Origin: Salinimonas chungwhensis DSM 16280 | GTDB taxonomy: Bacteria > Pseudomonadota > Gammaproteobacteria > Enterobacterales > Alteromonadaceae | Assembly (NCBI RefSeq): GCF_000378185.1 | Contig: NZ_KB899384.1 | Span: 66,320-130,319, forward strand | Direction: 5' to 3' | Length of the DNA stretch: 64,000 nt | Shown: piece by piece, positions 20,334-29,984 of the stretch | How the letters are laid out: each line of letters begins with the position of its first letter | Position numbering within the stretch: the stretch's first letter is position 1 | Notes under the pieces: model-generated | Seen by the model: only the letters and a program-made list of their open reading frames with translations | Database searches by the model: none | What the model was told of the DNA's origin: nothing | Made by a program: the position numbers and the translations under genes

Positions 20334-20880
20334 TAACAATAAGCCAGAGATAAAGACACTGCGCTCTAAAACGGTTTATCAGAACCGCTGGATGAAAGTA
20401 AGAGAAGATATAATCGAGCGAGCCAGTGGCGCTGAAGGCCTTTACAGTGTGATAGAGAAACCGCATTTTGCGATCATTATCCCTATTCAGGATGACCATG
20501 TGTATATGGTGGAGCAATATCGCTATCCTGTCGGGGAGCGTCAACTGGAGTTTCCTCAAGGGACATGGGACGCAAGCCCTGATGTTGACCCATTAGTGCT
20601 GGCAGCGGGCGAATTAAAAGAAGAAACCGGCTTAGCAGCGGATAAGCTTGAACATGTGGCATTTCAGTATCTGGCTTATGGAATGAGTAGTCAGGGTTAT
20701 CATATTTATGTGGCTAGCGGACTCACGCAGGGGCAACAGCAACTTGACCCGGAAGAGGAAGGACTGACCGTCCAGCGTTTGTCACTGGCTACGCTGGATA
20801 AAAAAATCCGGGCAGGTGAAATCAGAGACGCTTCCACCTGCAATGCGTTGGGTCTGGCAAAGTTGAACGGTTTTTTATGA
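20326..20880 (+). CDS. Nudix hydrolase (ADP-ribose pyrophosphatase-like)
   Basis: Cleaves nucleoside diphosphates linked to another group; ADP-ribose is the most likely substrate by subfamily. The 184-residue protein has the helix of the Nudix box as AAGELKEETGL, where the usual Arg before the first Glu is Gly. The preceding loop (FPQGTWDASPDVDP) is two residues longer than the classic motif and lacks the first Glu. A Gly at that place recurs in a subgroup with this PQG loop, as far as remembered, so the enzyme is probably still active. It overlaps genes on both sides (eight and four bases). Confidence 0.85.
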   Translation: MNNNNKPEIKTLRSKTVYQNRWMKVREDIIERASGAEGLYSVIEKPHFAIIIPIQDDHVYMVEQYRYPVGERQLEFPQGTWDASPDVDPLVLAAGELKEETGLAADKLEHVAFQYLAYGMSSQGYHIYVASGLTQGQQQLDPEEEGLTVQRLSLATLDKKIRAGEIRDASTCNALGLAKLNGFL

Positions 20881-21317
20881 CACATTCTACACCAGCCGGT
20901 TTTGTGCTGCGCTTTGCCGCTGTACTTATAGATACGCTGATGTTTTTTTTGTTTGTCAGCGTGCCGGTTAGTCTGACCATGGGGTCAGTGATGATGGCCA
21001 GTGGCGGGGCGTTGAACTGGCCCAGTATACTCGTTGGTTACGTCTTGCCATTCGGGCTGACTATTTGGTTCTGGCAAAAATACCTGGGTACGCCAGGGAA
21101 AATGCTGTTAGGCATTCAAGTAGTGGATGCGCTCACCGGAGAAAAACCAACGGTCATTAAATCGGTTATCCGGTATGTCGCCTATATTGCTTCAATCGTT
21201 CCCCTGGGGCTCGGATTCCTCTGGATTCTATTTGATAATCAAAAGCGTGGATTTCACGATCATCTGTCAGGCACGGCGGTGATCCGCAATGTGCCTGACT
21301 ATAAACGGCAAAAATAA
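20877..21317 (+). CDS. RDD-family inner-membrane protein
   Basis: A 146-residue protein that opens AGFVLRFAAVLIDTLMFF, with the Arg-Asp-type signature (R...D) of RDD proteins in the first helix. It has three to four hydrophobic segments, and KYLGTPGKMLLGIQVVD lies between helices two and three. Its function is not established for this family; some members have been linked to ion transport. The ATGA overlap with the Nudix gene implies translational coupling. Confidence 0.85.
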   Translation: MTHSTPAGFVLRFAAVLIDTLMFFLFVSVPVSLTMGSVMMASGGALNWPSILVGYVLPFGLTIWFWQKYLGTPGKMLLGIQVVDALTGEKPTVIKSVIRYVAYIASIVPLGLGFLWILFDNQKRGFHDHLSGTAVIRNVPDYKRQK

Positions 21318-21333
21318 TTAAATGGCATATTTA

Positions 21334-21780
21334 CTAGCGAGCGTGTTGCAGCTTATTGCTTATCTCTATCTTTTTGGGTTTTTTCGCTTCAGGTAAAATT
21401 CTTTCCATATCAATATTTAGCAAGCCATGCTCCAGCTCTGCGCCCAAGACCTTCACGTTGTCTCCTAGCTGAAACTTACGCTCAAAACCTCTTTCTGATA
21501 TACCTTTGTGCAAGAATGTACGTTCAGGCGCACCCGCAGCTTTCGGCGCTTTTTTTCCTGCAATAGTCAGTGTATTTTCCAGCATTTCAATATCAATATC
21601 CTGTTGAGTAAAACCGGCCACCGCCATAGTAATACGGTATTTGGTTTCACTGAGTACCTCAACATTGTAAGGTGGATACCCACTTTGTTTTTCCGATTGT
21701 GTGGCAGCATCAATCATGTTGGCCAGATGGTCACTACCAATAAATGAACGGTACAGGGGCGTTAAATCTACTGAGCGCAT
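21334..21780 (-). CDS. small heat-shock protein Hsp20 (IbpA-like)
   Basis: ATP-independent holdase that keeps unfolded proteins soluble for DnaK. The 148-residue protein starts MRSVDLTPLYRSFIGSD, the normal IbpA opening. The alpha-crystallin domain spans about 35-125 (YNVEVLSETKYRITMAVAGF and LHKGISERGFERKF). A short C-terminal tail contains the IEI motif that docks between subunits. The ATG at 21780 has GAGGA upstream at 11 bases; earlier in-frame ATGs add unrelated residues. Convergent with the RDD gene. Confidence 0.93.
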   Translation of the reverse strand: MRSVDLTPLYRSFIGSDHLANMIDAATQSEKQSGYPPYNVEVLSETKYRITMAVAGFTQQDIDIEMLENTLTIAGKKAPKAAGAPERTFLHKGISERGFERKFQLGDNVKVLGAELEHGLLNIDMERILPEAKKPKKIEISNKLQHAR

Positions 21781-22039
21781 GGTCGGCATATCCTCATAGT
21801 AAAGCAATATGGTAAATAAAGACTGACCCCGGTAGGGCATCAGTATTTGTAAGGTTAAGCTTTTGGCGACAATTTTCAAGGCTAAGGTGCACTTAACAAG
21901 CCAGTGATTGTTGGTGAATGGGCAAATCCGAAAGCTGATCTAAGTATCCTTGCAGGCAGTAGAAGTTTTTTGTTGAATTTTATTTAAAGCCTGAGCAAAC
22001 CAGGAAGGTAAGTCTGGCCCTTTTTAGTGGAACAAATAG

Positions 22040-24691
22040 ATGACTGATGTGCTTTCCGATTTTGATTTCGAAAATTGTGAAGATGAGCCGATACATATTC
22101 CTGAAGCAATACAAAGCTACGGTTTTTTAATCGCCTTTACCCATGACGAACTGAATATTTCGGTAGTTAGTGAAAATACGAAGGAACTCTTTAAAGAAAG
22201 CGTATTGGGCAAACATTTTCTGGATTTACTGTGTCCACAGACAGACAGCAAAGCTTTTTTAGAAGAAACATTTGAGCGTGTCGCAAAAAACAAGATTCGC
22301 CTGCCGATCAAGATTGAGTTAGATAAACAAATTTTATACCCGGACACCGAAAATGATTATCTGGCTGTCGTATACGATTCGGGTGAGAATTACGTGGTGG
22401 AGCTTGAGCCGGCCTCAGAATTTCGTGATTCTTACGGTGCCGAACAGTTCATTAAACTGTATGCGATGTCGGTAGCACCACGTTTTAAAGAAATGACAAC
22501 GTTAAGCGAAATGGCCCATGAAATGACAGCCACCATTCGCTATCTGACCAACATGGACAGAGTTGTCCTTTACAAATTCAACGATGATTATTCTGGCAAG
22601 GTTATCGCTGAGGCAAAAGCGGATGATCTGGAGTCTTATCAGGATCTGTATTTTCCGGCAGCCGACATCCCCAGTCAGGCGCGGGAGCTGTATACATTAA
22701 ATTGGGTAAGGCTTACGCCCGACACCGAATTACCCGCTTCACCACTGGTGCCTTCAGTGAAAGACTCAAAGCGTGAGCCCCTGGATTTGACCCGCTCTTT
22801 ATTGCGCCGATTTTCGCCTATCCATCTGCAATATATCCGTAATCAGGGATTACGAGCTTCTTTTTCAATTTCCCTGGTCACTGATGGCGAGCTGTATGGT
22901 CTTATCTCCTGCCATCACCGGGATACTCGCTATATTCCACAGGATGTGCGGTTGCAGTGCGAAAACCTAAGCCAGCTATTCAGCTGGCATTTGCGGGCCA
23001 AAGAGGAAGAAATCGCCCGCAAGAAAAAACAGGAAATCGATGAAGCTGTAGACGGCATGTTGGATAAAATTGGTCCTTCCAACCCTATTGGGCGGGTTGT
23101 TAAAAGTGGCGAAAAAGCGTTTTTAGAAGCCATGAATAGCTGTGGTTTCATCTACTATTCGCAGTATGAAACCATTGTATTGGGCGAGACCCTGCCTGTA
23201 GATCTTTTGAAGTCTATTTTCAATGACGCCAGAAAAGCGAGCGGCTTTCCTTATGTGAATGACGCGCTTTATGAAAAATGGCCGGAAGCACGTGATTATA
23301 AAATCGCGGGCATCATGATCATACCGCTGTTTGAGAAAAAACAGTATTTCACTGCCTGGTTCAGAAAAGAAGAAACCAAAGTTCAAAAATGGATAGGTTC
23401 TGAAGGTGAAAAATCGGAAGCAGCATCTAAAGCTGAAAGGTTGAAGCCGAGAAGTTCATTTAAAGTCAATGAACGGGTTATTGAAGGCCAGGCCCCTGAA
23501 TATGATAAGGCTGATATCGATACCGCTAATCGGCTGAATCGTATGTTTTTAGTTTATGCGCTGGAAGTTCAGGAGCGCATGCATATCAGTATCGAGGAGC
23601 TGGAGAAACAGGACCAGTACCGCAATGAATTTCTGGCCACTCTGGCTCACGAACTGCGCAATCCCCTTGGGCCGATAATGTCCGGCGCCAGTATTTTAGA
23701 GTCAGCCAGTGATGATGCAACGCGTACGCGGGTTACCTCAATAATAAATCGGCAAGCCGAGTATATGTCGAAACTAATCAACGATTTGATGGATGTTTCT
23801 CGCATTACACGAGGGAAAGTAAAACTTGAATTCGAACGGGTAAATATTGGGGATATTCTTTCTGAATCACTGGAAATCGTTGAGCAGCATATTAAAACTA
23901 AAAATCATGAGCTGACGCTGGGTTATCAAAGTGAGAACGTGACTGTATATGGAGATAAAGCACGTCTGAGTCAGATTTTTTCCAACATTATTCACAATGC
24001 GGCGAAATATAGTGAAGCTAATGGAAAAATAGCGATAACAGTCCGTGAAGAAGGGCCAATGGTAATCGTCGCGGTGAAAGATAATGGTATGGGGATCCCT
24101 GATGAAAGACTTAAAGATGTTTTTAATATGTTTACGCAAATCGACGCGCACTCTACGCAAACCAAAGGTGGCCTGGGGATTGGACTTACCCTGGTACAGA
24201 AACTGGTAACCTTGCATCATGGTGATATTTCCGTGTTCAGTGAGGGGCTGGACAAAGGCAGTACATTTGAAGTGCGGTTACCGGTGTCTCAACAAGCTTT
24301 TGAAGATACCGATACACAGGCATCAAGTGTCACCAGCGTTGATAAGCGGGTTATGTTTGTGGATGATAACGCTGACTTGGTAGATACTTATTGTCTGCTT
24401 TCAGAAGCGATGGGGCTGGAAGTATTGGGTATTACCTCGCCCACCGAAGCTGTTGATGCATTTAAACGGTTTAAGCCAGGCTATGTATTTCTGGATATCG
24501 GCATGCCTGATATTGACGGTTATGAATTATGCAGAATGCTTAAAAAATTGCCGGAAGCAAAAAATGTCAGATTTTTCTCACAAAGCGGGTGGGGAACAGA
24601 AAAGTACATAGAAGCGTCGAAAGAAGCAGGTTTTGAAGACCACTTTGTTAAGCCACTATCCACCGATACGATTCGCTCAGCATTGAAGTAG
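22040..24691 (+). CDS. bacteriophytochrome hybrid histidine kinase
   Basis: Red/far-red light sensor using biliverdin. Of 883 residues, the N-terminal PAS domain (1-120) has Cys13 in NCEDEPIHIPEAIQSYG, the chromophore attachment site of bacteriophytochromes. The GAF domain (about 145-330) has FPAADIPSQARELY (the usual PASDIP form has Ser where this has Ala) and CHHRDTRYIP. The PHY domain (about 340-510) has the tongue motif PRSSF at 470-474. A HisKA domain with H537 (LAHELRNPLGP), an ATPase domain (NIIHNAAKYSEA, DNGMGIP, GLGIGLTLV) and a C-terminal receiver with Asp819 (VFLDIGMPDIDGYE) follow. No haem oxygenase or response regulator gene is in the window. It ends with TAG. Confidence 0.93.
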   Translation: MTDVLSDFDFENCEDEPIHIPEAIQSYGFLIAFTHDELNISVVSENTKELFKESVLGKHFLDLLCPQTDSKAFLEETFERVAKNKIRLPIKIELDKQILYPDTENDYLAVVYDSGENYVVELEPASEFRDSYGAEQFIKLYAMSVAPRFKEMTTLSEMAHEMTATIRYLTNMDRVVLYKFNDDYSGKVIAEAKADDLESYQDLYFPAADIPSQARELYTLNWVRLTPDTELPASPLVPSVKDSKREPLDLTRSLLRRFSPIHLQYIRNQGLRASFSISLVTDGELYGLISCHHRDTRYIPQDVRLQCENLSQLFSWHLRAKEEEIARKKKQEIDEAVDGMLDKIGPSNPIGRVVKSGEKAFLEAMNSCGFIYYSQYETIVLGETLPVDLLKSIFNDARKASGFPYVNDALYEKWPEARDYKIAGIMIIPLFEKKQYFTAWFRKEETKVQKWIGSEGEKSEAASKAERLKPRSSFKVNERVIEGQAPEYDKADIDTANRLNRMFLVYALEVQERMHISIEELEKQDQYRNEFLATLAHELRNPLGPIMSGASILESASDDATRTRVTSIINRQAEYMSKLINDLMDVSRITRGKVKLEFERVNIGDILSESLEIVEQHIKTKNHELTLGYQSENVTVYGDKARLSQIFSNIIHNAAKYSEANGKIAITVREEGPMVIVAVKDNGMGIPDERLKDVFNMFTQIDAHSTQTKGGLGIGLTLVQKLVTLHHGDISVFSEGLDKGSTFEVRLPVSQQAFEDTDTQASSVTSVDKRVMFVDDNADLVDTYCLLSEAMGLEVLGITSPTEAVDAFKRFKPGYVFLDIGMPDIDGYELCRMLKKLPEAKNVRFFSQSGWGTEKYIEASKEAGFEDHFVKPLSTDTIRSALK

Positions 24692-24828
24692 CCGGTAGCA
24701 AGAAAACATCGTATAGCACCAGAGCAAAATCAGCAGCGAAATAAAAACAGCCACCACGCTTCCCGCATCAATGGGTAAGGACGAGGAGTGCCGGTTTCAT
24801 TAGCCTGATGATTAAGCGTGTTGGAATG

Positions 24829-26416
24829 CTAGCCTGCAAGGTGAGATATAGTCATTGTTTGCCAACTTTGCTTTATTTCTAACATCAGCTTTTCAAGCGG
24901 AGCATAGCTGCGATAAGCGCGAAAGTAAGGGAGATGATTATTAAGCAATGGGTAAGCACAAAAGCCCAGCTGGTAAGCGCGTCTTAGCCATAACGTAGCC
25001 TCCTCAATATTGCCGGTCACAGCATAGGTAAACGCGACAAATCGCACCAGCATTTCGTTAACCGACGCCATCGAAACCTGTGCCTCAGTCAGTTGAAACT
25101 CAGACTGTTTACCCTTCAAAGTGTCTCTGAAGTTAAAGGCAATATGCGCAGGTAACGTCTCGGATTCAGAAACGGTAAAACCGTTGCTGGTGGCGATAAC
25201 TTTCTCTGTTTCACCATCAAGCGCATATACCCATGATAAAAATAAGCGACCTATTGGACTATGTGGATCCATGTCCAGCACTTTTTCATAAGGAGCGATA
25301 GCGCCATAAAAGGTAACTAAGTGAAGTCGATACCAGCCTGGTAAACAGCGACTCACCGGCGTCAAGGGACCGACAATCTGCAGTGCTTCAATAAGCGGCC
25401 ATGCCAGCGGAGTCTGACCGGTGATCAGGTAACAGTTTGCCAATAGTGCCAGTGTATCTGGGTCATTTGGCTACAATGATAAAGCACTCTTCAACGCGTA
25501 AATAGCATTGCCAATATTGCCGGTTATATATTCATACCAAGCAGTTAGCGAGAGTGTGCTAAATTCACCTGGATGCTTAAATTCAAGCTGGTTGAGAATC
25601 TCCCGAACATTGTTTAAGGGTCTGTCTGAGCAGCCAATGCCAGCCTCGCGTGACTGTAAATAGACTCTGCCCAGAGTGGCTTGAATGAGAGCATTGTCAC
25701 CGATTAACTCTCGGGCCGCGCAAAGTAACTGGATAGCGCGCTCTATCGACGCCGGCTGCCACTTTATTGATTCTGAACGTGCCATATGCAGGTACTTCCA
25801 GGCGGTCTGATTATTCAAAGAGACACAGAAATTTGTGGCTATTGCTCGGTCTGCTGCGTAGAGCGGCAAGCTGGTGATAATCTCTGCCACAATTTGCTGT
25901 CTTGCAGTTTCCCAGTTTCAAGTGAGGTGTGATACGTTGATGACAACAATATTTTTTGGTTCGAAGCATCGATCAGACGACTGTTTAAACGTAGTTGCTG
26001 ATGCCTGACAAAATGCTCCTCTCAAGGTAAAAATCTAGTTGCATATCCGCGAGTGCCTCTGATAATACCGATTTTATCGGCTAGCAAATAACGCATAGAA
26101 GAATAGCTGATTATCGTTAGTGTCTCTAACGTTGCCAGCTTAGCCACGATATCTTCACAAATGGCAATGCGGCACTGCAAGGTTTTTTATGCAGCGCTGA
26201 CGCGCTGTTGATGGCGACAGCAGGCTTACGGGATGACAGCCATTTACTCAGTTCGGCCGGATAAGCAAATATTCGTGAGCCAGAAATATGCTGATGACGG
26301 TCTACCGGCATGCCTTCCTGCATTTCCCCGCGCCGTACCGTTCTTTCGCTGTGCTCAAGAAAGTTAGCGATAGCTTTCCACGATTGTAGCTTTTTATCAG
26401 ATGAAAACTGCGCCAT
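24829..26416 (-). pseudogene. decayed HTH-TPR regulator, several frameshifts and one amber codon
   Basis: From the ATG at 26416 (GGAGAGG eight bases upstream) the frame encodes a winged or MerR-like DNA-binding segment (LQSWKAIANFLEHSERTVRRGE, then VDRHQHISGSRIFAYPAELSKWL). The frame is lost near 26160 and continues in another as ICEDIVAKLATLETLTIISY. Further shifts are needed near 26050 (MQLDFYLERSILS), 26005 (QQLRLNSRLIDASNQKILL) and 25895 (VAEIITSLPLYAADRA). The C-terminal TPR-like repeats are then open except for a TAG at 25471-25473 in the same frame, between KSALSL and PNDPDTLALLANCYL. The intact ancestor would be a ~520-residue HTH + adaptor + TPR regulator. At least five lesions show it is dead. 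Confidence 0.85.
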
Positions 26417-26558
26417 AAAAACCACCTCTCCACCCTAATCGTTACATAACCATCAATGGCGGTATGCGTGACCGATAGTGGCCTGCTCTGCCCGTTCCAT
26501 GCCTTATTTATTACGTCTATGCTTAGCCTTACAATTAACAAGTATAGGAAAACTAATC

Positions 26559-27106
26559 ATGAAAACATTGGCTAAAATTTTATATCTGTTAAATATAAGT
26601 GTATTGAGTATACCTGTTAGTGTCACACCCGGTGATGAAACAAAATTATCGGCCGAGTAAACAAATAAACGCTGGACCCGGTTGAAAGGGACTGCGGTAC
26701 ATTATTTTTCAACATCCATCAGTCACAAAACAATTCTGACGGTAACAGGGAAACGCGATTAGGACACAGAAACTATTGATTTATTTGGCGATATTACCGG
26801 TCGTTCTCTTTACCATGTTAGCTCGGATCTTGATGTATTTACGGGCAAACTTGTCAATAGCGGACACCAGGTTTTTTCCGGAACCATTATGGACTCAGAC
26901 CCGGTTTTAATTTTGGATGACGATTTTTATTTAACGTCAATATCAATACCAGAGAAACAAAAGGCAAGGTGAACTTCGCGAGAATATTGGCCGAAGAGCG
27001 CATTAGGTGTAATCTAACAGTGGTGGGAACCGGCCTGGATGAGCAAAATAATGCGTTAGCGAATTACACGGGCAATTGTCGCGGCGTCCACAGAAAAAGC
27101 AGATAA
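26559..27106 (+). pseudogene. decayed exported protein, divergent from the broken regulator
   Basis: It opens behind AGGAAAA with a signal-peptide-like start (MKTLAKILYLLNISVLSIPV) but stops at 26660. Downstream coding-like blocks remain in different frames. One runs from 26763 (DTETIDLFGDITGRSLYHV) to LILDDDFYL. The next picks up after a shift near 26930 (FNVNINTRETKGKVNFARI) and runs to a TAA at 27104-27106. The composition suggests a beta-rich secreted protein. No family is recognised. The 143-base divergent spacing to the regulator suggests the two once formed a regulated pair. Confidence 0.5.
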
Positions 27107-27184
27107 ACTGGGCATTGTTCCAGTTATTTTGCTTAAATAATACTAACAGTCATACCAGCTGGTTTAGTTGTCTGACCCCTTGCA

Positions 27185-27451
27185 TTACCGAAGCAGGCTA
27201 TCTTTGCTGGCGCGACGGTTCATGGATGACTGCTCTGCTGCCTTTTTCTCCTGCTCAGTCTGACACTCAATGCATAACTGTACGCCAGGAATTGCCTCGC
27301 GTCTGGCCTGTGAGATTGGCTCATCACAAAGTTCACAAACTTCAGCACTTACGCCCTGGGGAATATTGCCTTTTGCTTTGGCCACCCCATCCTCCACACT
27401 AGCATCGATTTGGTCTTGTACTGCGCCATCTTTGGCCCAACCTCCTGCCAT
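27185..27451 (-). CDS. DksA/TraR-type C4 zinc-finger protein
   Basis: An 88-residue protein with CELC...CIEC (Cys-x2-Cys-x17-Cys-x2-Cys), the zinc finger of the DksA/TraR family (YbiI-like small members). The N-terminal half is helical. It lacks the long coiled coil of DksA, so it is not the main DksA. Small members may bind the RNA polymerase secondary channel; that role here is an inference. AGGAG precedes the ATG. It is followed, in transcription order, by the decayed region. Confidence 0.85.
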   Translation of the reverse strand: MAGGWAKDGAVQDQIDASVEDGVAKAKGNIPQGVSAEVCELCDEPISQARREAIPGVQLCIECQTEQEKKAAEQSSMNRRASKDSLLR

Positions 27452-27493
27452 TCGCTTTCTCCTGTATCCGGTTTATTTATTGCTGAAAATCGA

Positions 27494-27739
27494 TTACCAC
27501 TTAATTTCCATCTCCAGAGCGGTATCATTATTTGCCTGACCCACCATTTCTTCATACGGTGTAGCCTGACGCAACCACACCTTATCAAAGGTAGTATCAT
27601 CGAAATGTACACGGATTTCGTCGATAGAATTAAATGTTTTAGGTTTTCCGTCCTTCACCATAACAGGTTTACGATTTTCCTCATCGCCGGTCGCCACGAC
27701 ATAATAGCCACCCTCGAGAGATTCAATATAAAGATTCAT
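27494..27739 (-). CDS. DUF6482-family small protein
   Basis: An 81-residue protein starting MNLYIESLEGGYYVVATGD, with AGGA seven bases before this ATG; the frame runs further upstream without support. The middle has KPKTFNSIDEIRVHF and VWLRQATPYEEM. It matches the small DUF6482 proteins common in marine gammaproteobacteria. Function unknown. It lies 42 bases before the zinc-finger gene on the same strand, so they may share a transcript. Confidence 0.75.
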   Translation of the reverse strand: MNLYIESLEGGYYVVATGDEENRKPVMVKDGKPKTFNSIDEIRVHFDDTTFDKVWLRQATPYEEMVGQANNDTALEMEIKW

Positions 27740-27919
27740 TACAGTTCCTGTGATAGCACAATAGTTATATAGGTAGCGATGGGGCACCAAAAGTGATCAT
27801 TAAAGTTGGGTAATACACCCAGGGAGTTATACTTAAATAGTATTTAATATCCGAAACTTTCCGCCGATAATATATCCAAGTACTTCTATTGATTGGCCAG
27901 GGACAATGTCCACGCTGAG

Positions 27920-28651
27920 ATGAAAATGTTTATTATGAAGCGCATTATAATAATATTGCTGGCCGTGCTGCTCCAGATTAGCGCTCCTAAAGCCAGCGAA
28001 AAACCGCTATCTATCGCTGTTAATGCCGGCCCTCCTTGGGCGTTTTATGACGAAGAGCTGGGAGTCATTGGTATTGACGTGGATATTATTAGCCGCGTAG
28101 TCGAAAGGCTGGGATACAAAAGCGAATTCCATTTGTTGGTCTATAATCGACTGATTGAAGACTTTCGGAACGGAAAGTTCGATATCGCCAGCCCGGCCGC
28201 TTTTTCGGCCAGAGAGGGTGCACTGACCGTTCCTTACTTGCCCTTTGAGGATGTAGCGGTTTCTCTGCAGAGCAAAAATCTTAGCATTGAACAATTAGAT
28301 GATCTTGCCGGAAAGAGTGTGGTGGCTTACCAGTCTGCCCGGCATGTACTGGGAACAGCGTTTACTGCTGTATTAACAGATGATCATTACCTGGAAATCG
28401 CAGACAGGGAAGTGCAGCTGCGGTTACTGGCTAATGAACGAGCCGACGTGGTTATCGGCGAGCGCAGAATTTTAACCTATATAATGAACAAATATTATCC
28501 CGATAAAGCGTTGCGCATACATCAGGTGTTTGAGGCGACACCTTATGGCGCGATCGCCAGAAATACTGAATTGCGGGACAAGTTTAATGCCGAGCTTGAA
28601 AAAATGCGCGAGTCAGGTGAGTTGACCCGGATCTTAAATAAATGGCAGTGA
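27920..28651 (+). CDS. periplasmic solute-binding protein, family 3 type
   Basis: About 243 residues with a signal peptide (IIIILLAVLLQISAPKAS). A bacterial periplasmic binding fold follows: LSIAVNAGPPWAFYDE, GIDVDIISRVVERLGY and GKFDIASPAAFSAREGA mark the first lobe. LAGKSVVAYQSARHVLG opens the second, as in amino-acid-type binding proteins. No ABC permease or ATPase is adjacent, so it may serve a distant transporter or act as a sensor. The start is uncertain: in-frame ATGs lie at 27920, 27926 and 27935, and none has a strong ribosome site. Confidence 0.8.
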   Translation: MKMFIMKRIIIILLAVLLQISAPKASEKPLSIAVNAGPPWAFYDEELGVIGIDVDIISRVVERLGYKSEFHLLVYNRLIEDFRNGKFDIASPAAFSAREGALTVPYLPFEDVAVSLQSKNLSIEQLDDLAGKSVVAYQSARHVLGTAFTAVLTDDHYLEIADREVQLRLLANERADVVIGERRILTYIMNKYYPDKALRIHQVFEATPYGAIARNTELRDKFNAELEKMRESGELTRILNKWQ

Positions 28652-28677
28652 TATCAGACGCTACCTACCAAGGCGCG

Positions 28678-29952
28678 TTATCGTTTATCAGGATGCTTGA
28701 TGACTTGGCCGTCTTTGACCACCAGAAGAACATTTTCCAGTGTATTTACTTGAGAAAGAGGATTCCCTGAAACCGCAATGATGTCAGCCAGTTTACCATC
28801 TTCGATACTCCCCAAAGTGGCGTTTTGCTTAAGCAATGTTGCAGCATTGATAGTTGCTGCCTGAATCGCTTGCAGCGGTGTCATACCAAACTTCACCATA
28901 CGGGCAAATTGCTTTGCATTGTTGCCGTGGGGATAGACGCCTGCATCTGAACCAAAGACCATCTTAACGCCGGCTTCTACAGCTTTTCTAAAGTTCTCCC
29001 GCTGCGTTTTACCAACTGTCCGCTCCTTCGCCAGGCTTTCTTCCAGAATGCCCGCTTTAGCACCTTCGCCAAGAATGTACTCGGTAACATATATATCCAT
29101 GGACAGATAAGTGCCTTTTTCCAACGCCATCGCGATAGCTTCATCATCCAGTAAACTGGCGTGCTCGACGGAGTCTACACCGGCCTGAATAGCTTGCTTA
29201 ATACCCGATGTTCCATGAGCGTGGGTAGCCACCGTGAGGCCGCGCAAATGCGCTTCTTCAACAAGGGCCTGCATCTCTTCCAGGGTATATTGTTGTGCGC
29301 CAACCCTGGTACCTTTAGACAGCACACCACCGGTTGCACAAAATTTAATAAGATCTGCGCCGTATTTAATATTCCGTCTTACTGCTTTTCGTATTTCCCA
29401 GGGGCCATCTGCGACGCCTTCGCTGCTATCATGATAATCATAAGGCAGCAAATTGTTATCACAATGCCCGCCGGTAACCCCGAGCGAAGGGCCTGCCACA
29501 AACATCCTCGGCCCTGAAATGTCGCCCGCACGAATAGCATTTTTCAATGCTACATCAGCAAATCCGGGGGCACCTACATTTCTGACAGTGGTAAAGCCGG
29601 CATTTAATGTCGCTCTGGCATGTTTAACACCAGTGATAGTAGCGCGAGGCAAAGATACAGCCAGACGTTTATAGCCATGCAGTGCCGCATCACTGGTCAG
29701 GTGGACATGCATGTCCATCAGGCCGGGTAGCAGGGTGGCGTCACCCAGGTTTATTGTTCGTGTTCCTTCAGGGATAGCAATCTGTGTCGCCGGGCCAGCC
29801 TGACTGATGATATTACCGTCAATCATTACAATCGCATCAGTAATAACTTCACCGCTTTTAACATCCAGCATACGATCAGCGGTAAGTGCCAGCGACCCAC
29901 ACCAGGCCGGGAAGGCTGTTAAAAGTAAGTAAAAACATGCAAATAAGCGCAT
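28678..29952 (-). CDS. exported amidohydrolase (imidazolonepropionase/prolidase-like)
   Basis: A 424-residue protein with a signal peptide (LFACFYLLLTAFPAWCGS). The metal-dependent amidohydrolase fold shows DMHVHL (first two His ligands). The Lys in LIKFCATGGVLSKG may be the carboxylated bridging residue, followed by His in THAHG and VEHASLLDD. GSDAGVYPHGNNAKQF holds the catalytic Asp. Members of this group include secreted Xaa-Pro dipeptidases and organophosphate-type hydrolases. AAAGGA lies before the ATG. It starts 32 bases after lnt on the same strand and may be the last gene of that operon. Confidence 0.88.
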   Translation of the reverse strand: MRLFACFYLLLTAFPAWCGSLALTADRMLDVKSGEVITDAIVMIDGNIISQAGPATQIAIPEGTRTINLGDATLLPGLMDMHVHLTSDAALHGYKRLAVSLPRATITGVKHARATLNAGFTTVRNVGAPGFADVALKNAIRAGDISGPRMFVAGPSLGVTGGHCDNNLLPYDYHDSSEGVADGPWEIRKAVRRNIKYGADLIKFCATGGVLSKGTRVGAQQYTLEEMQALVEEAHLRGLTVATHAHGTSGIKQAIQAGVDSVEHASLLDDEAIAMALEKGTYLSMDIYVTEYILGEGAKAGILEESLAKERTVGKTQRENFRKAVEAGVKMVFGSDAGVYPHGNNAKQFARMVKFGMTPLQAIQAATINAATLLKQNATLGSIEDGKLADIIAVSGNPLSQVNTLENVLLVVKDGQVIKHPDKR

Positions 29953-29984
29953 TGAGGGATCCTTTAGGGCAGATTAAACATCGG

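Noticed and set aside
21874..21880. CTTGAAA-like box upstream of the small heat-shock gene on the minus strand
   Set aside because: No CCCCAT-like -10 at the right distance, so a sigma-32 promoter cannot be supported there.
24692..24828. Short hydrophobic frame on the minus strand after the phytochrome gene
   Set aside because: About 30 codons with no ribosome site and only a weak GTG start; cannot be separated from chance.
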